In this document: piece by piece, positions 58,634 through 64,000 of the stretch | How positions within the stretch are numbered: position 1 is the first letter of the stretch | Layout of the letters: every line of letters starts with the position of its first letter | NCBI GenBank assembly: GCA_016717005.1 | Contig: JADJUF010000007.1 | Span: forward strand, 192,001-256,000 | From: Myxococcales bacterium | Lineage (GTDB): Bacteria > Myxococcota_A > Polyangia > Haliangiales > Haliangiaceae | DNA length: 64,000 nucleotides | Reading direction: 5' to 3' | Notes under the pieces: model-generated | The model's database searches: none | What the model was told of the DNA's origin: nothing | What the model saw: only the letters and a program-made list of their open reading frames with translations | Position numbers and translations under genes: made by a program

Positions 58634-60799
58634 ATGACCCTCCCTCGCACACGCCGCGGTCGCGCGGTCCTGCTCTTCCTCGCCATCGCCGTCGCGGCGC
58701 TCGCCGCGTCGATCGCCTTCGCGGGCGACGCCGAGGATCGCGAGAGCTACATCCGCGACATCGACTCCAAGCTCGGCTCGGCCGCGGGCGAGCTGTCGGG
58801 CGTGAAGTCCGACTCCGACGACGGCGACGTCCGCGACGCCGACGGCTACGTCGATCAGGTCCGCGACCTGGTCAGCCGGCTCGACGGCGTGAAGGGCGAC
58901 GACGCCAAGGCCCGCGAGATCGTCGACCGCTACCCCGGGTATGTCGAGAAGTACAAGCGCGCCAGCGCCGCGATGCACAGCCTGAAGGGCTACCAGAACG
59001 CCAACGTCACGATCATGAAGGCGTGCCAGGACAAGAACACCGAGCTGGTCGCGCAGGCCCGCGACTTCGAGAACCGCAACGACCCCGACGGCCTCGAGAA
59101 GCTGCCGCGGCTGGCGGCCGAGGCCAAGAACCTGACGGTGAGGTTCCTCGAGGAGGCCGAGAAGGCCCGCTCCCAGATGGAGGACTGGAAGCGCACGGTC
59201 CAGTACTTCGACGTGACCGACGGCACGTGGGGCGACGTGCGCAGCGTGCTGCACCGCGAGGCCGAGGAGATCTACAGCTACTTCAAGAGCGACCTCGACA
59301 CGGCCAAGGAGCGGTGCCGCGACCTGGTCGCGGGCGCCGACCACCCGGTCGTGCGCGAGGTGCTCGGCAAGCTGGCCAACAGCTCGGCCGGGCGCAAGGA
59401 GGTGATGGACAACCTCACGCGGCTCCTGGGCGAGATGGCGGCCAAGCTCAAGGAGGTCCAGGGCGCCTCGGGGGTCTACGCGGTCGACAACGTCCGTGAG
59501 AAGCTCGACGCCATCGACAGCGCGCTCCAGATCCTCGACCGCACCCGCGGCGCCGACCCGAAGGCCAAGGAGCTCGCCGAGCGCTGGCCGGCGATCGCGC
59601 GCGAGGCCCGCGCGTCGCTCGCGCCGCTGCGTGAGCTCAAGACCAACCACCACGCCATGGACGAGCTGCCGGCTCGGTGCCGCGAGCTGGAGTCCAAGCT
59701 CGACAGCTTCATCGCCAGCAACGGCGACGACGCCGACGGCATCGACAAGATCCCGGCGTTCGCGACCGAGCTAGGCAACCCGGTCATCGTCGGGCTCGCC
59801 AAGGCCAAGGAGCGCCTCAACCAGATGGCGCGCGACCGCGACTCGGTCCAGCGCTTCAGCAGCTCCGAGGGGCCGTGGGCGGCGGTGTCAGCCGCGTACA
59901 AGGACGCCTCGTATCATATCTACGAGGAGTTCGAGGACACGCACGAGAGCACCCTCGAGGCCTGCCAGTACCTGGTGAAGACCGTCGACCACCCGAAGGT
60001 GAAGACGGCGCTCGACAAGCTGCGCTCGAACTCCGGCGCCGCGATCGACGTCCTCACGCGGGAGGTCAACGAGACCGTGCTGCGGGCCAAGGACACCTAC
60101 CGGCTCGACTGCGAGGCGATGACCAAGATGTGGGAGGCCTACTGCGAGCTCGACTGGGAGCCGATCGAGGACACCGACACGTCGAAGGCCGACAGCACCG
60201 CCGCGTCGCTCAAGAGCTCGATGCAGGCCAAGATGGGGCCGCTGATCGCCGAGATGGCCAAGCTCGAGGTCCGAGCCAAGGCCCTGACCCGTCGCCGCGA
60301 GACCAAGGACCAGGCGACCCGCCTGCTCGTCGCCCTGGCCAAGGAGCAGGAGCGCCTCGAGCGCCTGGCGCCCAGCCAGGTCTGGCGCGGCGTCAACGAC
60401 ACGATGAAGTTCTACGCCACCGAGTGGGGCAAGCAGCAGCACCGCCGCATGACCGCCAGCTTCAGCTGCGACGTCGGCGACCAGCCGTTCGGCAGCGCCG
60501 GCCGGCCCGACTGCATCAAGGCCAACGGCTGCATCATCCTGGAGTTCAAGTCGAAGGATGACGATGCGCGCGCGGACGGAGAGAAGAAGCTGAGCGAATA
60601 CCTGCCCCAAGTGTTGGCCTACTACCAGGCCCACCTGGACAGCGGCAACAAGACCGCTCCGGACAGCGACAAGGGCGGCAAGGCAATCATGAAGGCGTTC
60701 GAAGACTACGGTTGCATCAAGGACAAGCGCATCGACCTGCGGACGAAGGTCGAGCCGTACGACATGTGCGACCGGGTCTACAAGTGCGTCGAGAACTGA
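58634..60799 (+). CDS. Exported coiled-coil protein with C-terminal PD-(D/E)xK nuclease-like domain
   Basis: A 721-residue protein. A signal peptide (cleavage near AFA-GD, about 30) directs export. Residues about 35-590 are helical and appear to contain two related halves (TWGDVRSVLHREAEEIYSYF and PWAAVSAAYKDASYHIYEEF; DHPVVREVLGKLANSS and DHPKVKTALDKLRSNS). The last about 120 residues are different: GRPD with Asp626, then Glu637-x-Lys639 in ILEFKSK, then LPQVLAYY. This fits the PD-(D/E)xK nuclease core of Tox-REase toxins, with six Cys for disulfides. A putative immunity gene overlaps its end. Activity is inferred from motifs only. Confidence 0.75.
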   Translation: MTLPRTRRGRAVLLFLAIAVAALAASIAFAGDAEDRESYIRDIDSKLGSAAGELSGVKSDSDDGDVRDADGYVDQVRDLVSRLDGVKGDDAKAREIVDRYPGYVEKYKRASAAMHSLKGYQNANVTIMKACQDKNTELVAQARDFENRNDPDGLEKLPRLAAEAKNLTVRFLEEAEKARSQMEDWKRTVQYFDVTDGTWGDVRSVLHREAEEIYSYFKSDLDTAKERCRDLVAGADHPVVREVLGKLANSSAGRKEVMDNLTRLLGEMAAKLKEVQGASGVYAVDNVREKLDAIDSALQILDRTRGADPKAKELAERWPAIAREARASLAPLRELKTNHHAMDELPARCRELESKLDSFIASNGDDADGIDKIPAFATELGNPVIVGLAKAKERLNQMARDRDSVQRFSSSEGPWAAVSAAYKDASYHIYEEFEDTHESTLEACQYLVKTVDHPKVKTALDKLRSNSGAAIDVLTREVNETVLRAKDTYRLDCEAMTKMWEAYCELDWEPIEDTDTSKADSTAASLKSSMQAKMGPLIAEMAKLEVRAKALTRRRETKDQATRLLVALAKEQERLERLAPSQVWRGVNDTMKFYATEWGKQQHRRMTASFSCDVGDQPFGSAGRPDCIKANGCIILEFKSKDDDARADGEKKLSEYLPQVLAYYQAHLDSGNKTAPDSDKGGKAIMKAFEDYGCIKDKRIDLRTKVEPYDMCDRVYKCVEN

Positions 60800-61587
60800 G
60801 CGAGCGGACCTGCGCGTTCCTCTGGGTTACCGCGCCGCCGCGAGAGATCGAGCCGCTGATCGCGGCGTTGCTGCAGGCGTTCCGCGACTTCGGCGAGAAG
60901 CCTCGGCGGATGTGGCCGCTCACCCGCACCAAGAAGAACAGCTACAGCGAGGCTCGGTTTGTGGCAGCGGTGCGCGCCGACGAGACCACGTCAGTGACGG
61001 TCAAGGGGCTCGGGCTGGCGCAGGTCTCCGTTCATCTCGACCTGCGCACCGATCGTCGCTACCCCGACTTCTCGCCCAAGCGATACGTCGAGCTGACCGC
61101 GCCGGTCGTCACGCCCGACGACCCGCGCTTGCTCGAGTTCCTCCGAACTGCGTGCGCGCTGTATCCTGTGTCGCAGGGCGGCGTGTTCCGCGCCGAGAAC
61201 CCCGACCATGCCGGCGCCGAGGCGTCGTTGTGCAACACCAGCACGTTCGACCCTGAGGCATCCAGGCGGATCGACTTCGACGCGGGCAATCGCGACGATG
61301 CCTCGCTCAAGGTCCGCCGCCTGTACCCGGTCACGATCATCGGTCCCGAGATCTGGGCGGCGCTGCCGCCGCTACCTGAGGTCGCCCCGCCGCTGGTGGT
61401 CCGCGACCTGGCCGACTGCAAGATGGTCACGGCCTGGCCGACGCTGGTCGACCCGCACGACCTGCAGTTCCTGCTGGGCACGCGCGCGCTGCGCCGCTGG
61501 CTGTGGCCGCACACGATCCAGAACCCGGCCGACGATCCGCACGAGGTCGACATCCGCCTCAAGTGGGCCGAGCTGCTGCCGTGGTAG
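60784..61587 (+). CDS. Putative immunity protein (DUF3396/type VI immunity-like)
   Basis: A 267-residue cytoplasmic protein without signal. The GTG at 60784 overlaps the end of the nuclease-like gene by 16 bases, so translation is coupled, as is usual for toxin-immunity pairs. The sequence has an alpha/beta look with VTIIGPEIWAALPPLPEV and a C-terminal DIRLKWAELLPW. It resembles DUF3396-type immunity proteins only loosely. The immunity role rests mainly on position. Confidence 0.65.
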   Translation: MRRELSERTCAFLWVTAPPREIEPLIAALLQAFRDFGEKPRRMWPLTRTKKNSYSEARFVAAVRADETTSVTVKGLGLAQVSVHLDLRTDRRYPDFSPKRYVELTAPVVTPDDPRLLEFLRTACALYPVSQGGVFRAENPDHAGAEASLCNTSTFDPEASRRIDFDAGNRDDASLKVRRLYPVTIIGPEIWAALPPLPEVAPPLVVRDLADCKMVTAWPTLVDPHDLQFLLGTRALRRWLWPHTIQNPADDPHEVDIRLKWAELLPW

Positions 61588-61911
61588 GCGGGCGGAGGCG
61601 GTACGTGCAGGCGGGACGGCTTGCGCGACCAGGTTCGACGCCGGGCCCGCGCCGCTGGACTGCTGGCTGCCAGCTGCTGCATCGCGGCGTGCGGCGAGGC
61701 GCCGCCGACGACCTGGGCAGCACGATGACGCGCGACCAGGCCCAGCACTGGGGCGCGTCCTGCGGCCATCTCGTGCCAGCCTCGGGCCGGACTGGGCGCT
61801 CACCGTCACCCAACCCCGCCCCTCTCCGTGACGCGGACGAAGCGCCAGGGACCGCGCGCGGCGATCGCTGCTCTTGCCGCGTCTTCATCCAACGATGAAC
61901 CCCGGGTCGCC

Positions 61912-61956
61912 GTCCTGGCCGTCCTGGCCGTCCTGGCCGTCCTGGCCGTCCTGGCA
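61912..61956. repeat. 9-bp tandem repeat (GTCCTGGCC, five units)
   Basis: Four perfect units and one ending GTCCTGGCA. It would encode VLA on one strand and ART on the other, but no credible gene spans it. Confidence 0.9.
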
Positions 61957-62111
61957 TCAATGCCACTCACAGGACTCACAGGATCCTTCCCTGGATCACG
62001 CGTTGTTCGATGTAGTGATCTGCCAGCACTCTGCTCATGAGATCCCATCTATTGAATTGGCCAAGAAGTCGCGACGACGCGCCCCCGGGAGCCGAGCGGC
62101 GACTTCGGCGG

Positions 62112-62138
62112 CACCGCCGGCCGGCCCGGCCGGCGGTG
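62112..62138. other. Strong GC hairpin (12-bp stem, 3-base loop)
   Basis: Perfect arms CACCGCCGGCCG and CGGCCGGCGGTG separated by GCC. No T-run follows on either strand, so it is not a classical terminator. It may still stop transcripts from the immunity gene or be structural. Confidence 0.5.
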
Positions 62139-62501
62139 GCCACGGCCAGGTCGGCAGCGGCAACGACAGCCTGATCCACCGCTGCCCCCCCGGGGCCCGG
62201 ACCAGGCTGACAGCGAGGAAGCAGGCCCATTCCTTACCGTGCGGCAGCCGATCGATTCACGAGTCAGCTGCGCACGAGTCACACCCAGACGACGACCCGT
62301 GACAGATCACATCGCCGAATCACACGCCACTCGGCCACAGGAGCGCCACAGGCTGACCGGCCCTGGGTGAATCGGGGTGAATCCCCTCTGCGCTTGGCGA
62401 TGAAGCGCGAAAAACTCCCGTTGAGCCGGGGAGTTCTCTGAGGCATTCTTCGTACTCGGTAGGGGCAGTGGCACGCGTCGGCCTTGCAGAAGGAGCGGGA
62501 C

Positions 62502-64000
62502 ATGTCGGGAACTCGAAGCAACGACGATCGGCTCGCGAACCTCTATGGGGACGTCGAGGCGCCGTTGTCCTATGGCCGGGGCGGAGTCGCCCCCGGCAAG
62601 CGGAGCCTGACCGCGAGCCTGTTCTCGTCGAGGCCGCGGCTCGCGGTACCCAGCTTGCTCGAGGGCAACGCCAGCGCGGGTGCCCGCGGACCTGGACCGA
62701 CCGCGGGGCCGCTGCTGGTCGAGGACGGCGGGCCGGCGGGGCCCCACCAGATGACCAAGAGCCAGTTCCTCGCCGAGGTCGCCGCGATCATGCCGGGCGA
62801 GGACGTGTCGCAGTGGCAGGCGAAGGCGTGTTCCGCGATCGAGACCGAGCTGAAGACGCGCGTGCCGAGCGCCGCGGGTGCCCGCAGCGCGCGCGAGTAC
62901 GTCAGCGCGATCCGGGCCCAGGCGACCCAGCCGGCCGATGCCGCACCGGCGGTCGGCGGCCTGGCTGCGCTCCTGGCCTCGCCCAACGAGCACGCCGCCG
63001 CCGACTTCATGCGCTCGGGCCAGATGGGCGCCGGCCAGGCGCTGGGCGGATCGGCGCGCGCCGCGATGGAGGCTGCGTTTCTCCACAGCTTCAGCGACGT
63101 CCGGATCCACACCAGCGAATCGGCCGGCCAGCTCGCGGCGGCGCTCGGCGCGCGCGCGTTCACGGTCGGCAACCAGATCGCGTTCGCGCCTGGCCTCTAC
63201 GATCCCGGCTCGCCGCTCGGTGACGCGCTGCTCGCCCACGAGCTGGCCCACGTGGTCCAGCAGCGCGGCGCCACGTCGCTCGGGGGCGGCAGCAGCGCCG
63301 CCCTCGAGGCCGACGCCGACCAGGCGGCGGCGCTGGCGGTCTCGGCGCTGCACGGCGGCGAGATGTCGGCGCAGACTCCCGCGAAGCCATCACTGCAGGC
63401 CGGCTACGGCCTGCAGCGTTGCCCTGGCGGCGGCGGCGGTGGCGGCGCCAGCGCACTGACGTTCAGCTCGTCGGCGTTCGCCGCCGGCGCCGGCGGGTCG
63501 GTCACGGCGACGCCGACCGCCTCACAGTTGCAGGTCCAGAGCAGCGCGTACGCATCGACGGGCACGGTCCAGGCCACGGGCGGTACCAACGCGGACGCGG
63601 CCGGATGGGACGTCGGGTATCTGCAGACCGTGACCTCCTTGACGCCGATCGGGACCTATACCCGCCCCGCCGCCGGCACGCCGACCCAGCTCGCCATCAC
63701 CGTCCCGAACAACACGCGCGATGGCAATCCGGCCGGGACCGCGCCCTGGTACGACAGCGCCAACCCGGCGGGGACCAAGGCGTTCACCACGACCGGATCG
63801 ACGGAGACCGTGACGCTGTGGGATCGGCCGAGCATGACGTTTCCGTGGGATACTCCAGACGGCGTCGGCAAGCTCGCCAGCACCAGCGGCAAGGCCAAGT
63901 TCGCGGCGTGGGTGGCGGTCCGCAAGCGCGCGAGCCCAAACACGGTCCAGTACATCAACTGGGAGACGTGGGAGGTGGACTTCTCGACGACGACCAACTA
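62502..64000 (+). CDS. DUF4157 (eCIS-core-type) protein, 3' end outside window
   Basis: At least 499 codons, still open at the window end. After a disordered N-terminus (PGKRSLTASLF, a phrase typical of myxobacterial DUF4157 proteins) and a helical region, DUF4157 spans about 175-265. It shows FLHSFSDVRIHTSESAGQLA, ARAFTVGNQIAFA and LLAHELAHVVQQR, an HExxH metallopeptidase-like motif. A Gly-rich hinge then leads to an Ala/Thr/Gly-rich beta-like C-terminal part. DUF4157 proteins are enriched near extracellular contractile injection systems and are thought to be effectors or accessory proteins. AAGGAG before the ATG fixes the start. Confidence 0.85.
   Translation, partial: MSGTRSNDDRLANLYGDVEAPLSYGRGGVAPGKRSLTASLFSSRPRLAVPSLLEGNASAGARGPGPTAGPLLVEDGGPAGPHQMTKSQFLAEVAAIMPGEDVSQWQAKACSAIETELKTRVPSAAGARSAREYVSAIRAQATQPADAAPAVGGLAALLASPNEHAAADFMRSGQMGAGQALGGSARAAMEAAFLHSFSDVRIHTSESAGQLAAALGARAFTVGNQIAFAPGLYDPGSPLGDALLAHELAHVVQQRGATSLGGGSSAALEADADQAAALAVSALHGGEMSAQTPAKPSLQAGYGLQRCPGGGGGGGASALTFSSSAFAAGAGGSVTATPTASQLQVQSSAYASTGTVQATGGTNADAAGWDVGYLQTVTSLTPIGTYTRPAAGTPTQLAITVPNNTRDGNPAGTAPWYDSANPAGTKAFTTTGSTETVTLWDRPSMTFPWDTPDGVGKLASTSGKAKFAAWVAVRKRASPNTVQYINWETWEVDFSTTTN

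Larger units (their letters stand above)
61588..62501. other. 914-base region without a convincing gene
   Basis: Open frames here are short and of chance composition. The region holds a 9-bp tandem repeat, a strong hairpin, and from about 61950 on a locally lower GC content than the surroundings. A smaller stem (AACTCCC with GGGGAGTT, about 62413-62437) is present near the DUF4157 gene. The promoter of that gene should lie here but is not evident. This may be a junction of acquired DNA. Confidence 0.5.

Noticed and set aside
61912..61956. The 9-bp repeat as a CRISPR array
   Set aside because: Units are contiguous with no spacers and there are no cas genes.
62413..62437. AACTCCC/GGGGAGTT stem as a rho-independent terminator
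   Set aside because: The T-run lies on the minus-strand side, and no minus-strand gene reads into it.
62279..62521. An 80-codon minus-strand frame in the gap before the DUF4157 gene
   Set aside because: It overlaps the DUF4157 ribosome site and start, and has no recognisable features.

Overview
The window is very GC-rich (I judge roughly 70-74%, not counted). It looks like chromosome from a myxobacterium or close relative (Myxococcota, formerly Deltaproteobacteria). Evidence: a GH18 enzyme with a MYXO-CTERM-type sorting tail, a Ser/Thr kinase fused to an AAA/TPR module, many lipoproteins, a 2441-residue TPR protein, folate-dependent TrmFO, a DUF4157 protein and TatT/CpoB-type lipoproteins. 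I see no rRNA, tRNA, CRISPR array or insertion sequence.

Layout. 1-7.3 kb: a frameshifted barrel-like protein, a lipoprotein with an HExxH motif, argB, an overlapping doxX-like/hslV/hslU operon, a 93-base pure G run, an SDR and xerC. 7.3-10.9 kb: a locus for a bacterial major-vault-protein homologue, bracketed by inverted hexanucleotide arrays, with a possible promoter/operator upstream. 10.9-19.4 kb: kinase-ATPase, a thiol peroxidase lipoprotein, then the overlapping operon trmFO, gluzincin-like lipoprotein, SDR, DUF302. 19.6-26.6 kb: topA, dprA, a CpoB-like/LysM pair and hemC. 26.7-29.3 kb: a double-glycine-leader peptide with a small hydrophobic partner, then GH18. 29.3-35.8 kb: MFS, hemX-hemA, trxA and small proteins. 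36-45.1 kb: the cell-shape genes mreB, mreC, mreD, mrdA, rodA in order, but with a HlyIII, barrel, ECF sigma and membrane-partner block between mreC and mreD. 45.5-55.8 kb: PpiD-like chaperone, giant TPR protein, TatT-family lipoprotein. 55.9-57.7 kb: a Zeta/PezT-like toxin with an HTH antitoxin, apparently of lower GC. 57.9-64 kb: PASTA lipoprotein, exported protein ending in a PD-(D/E)xK nuclease-like domain, an overlapping putative immunity gene, and a DUF4157 protein running off the window end.

Two patterns cut across the window. First, about a dozen genes have TANNNT 6-9 bases before the start codon, mostly with no Shine-Dalgarno, which suggests frequent leaderless transcription. Second, three genes (barrel protein, MVP homologue, mreC) are each broken by one base; with the G run, this suggests residual consensus error rather than gene decay. 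The best candidates for undescribed biology are the vault-like protein locus and the secreted nuclease/immunity/DUF4157 locus.
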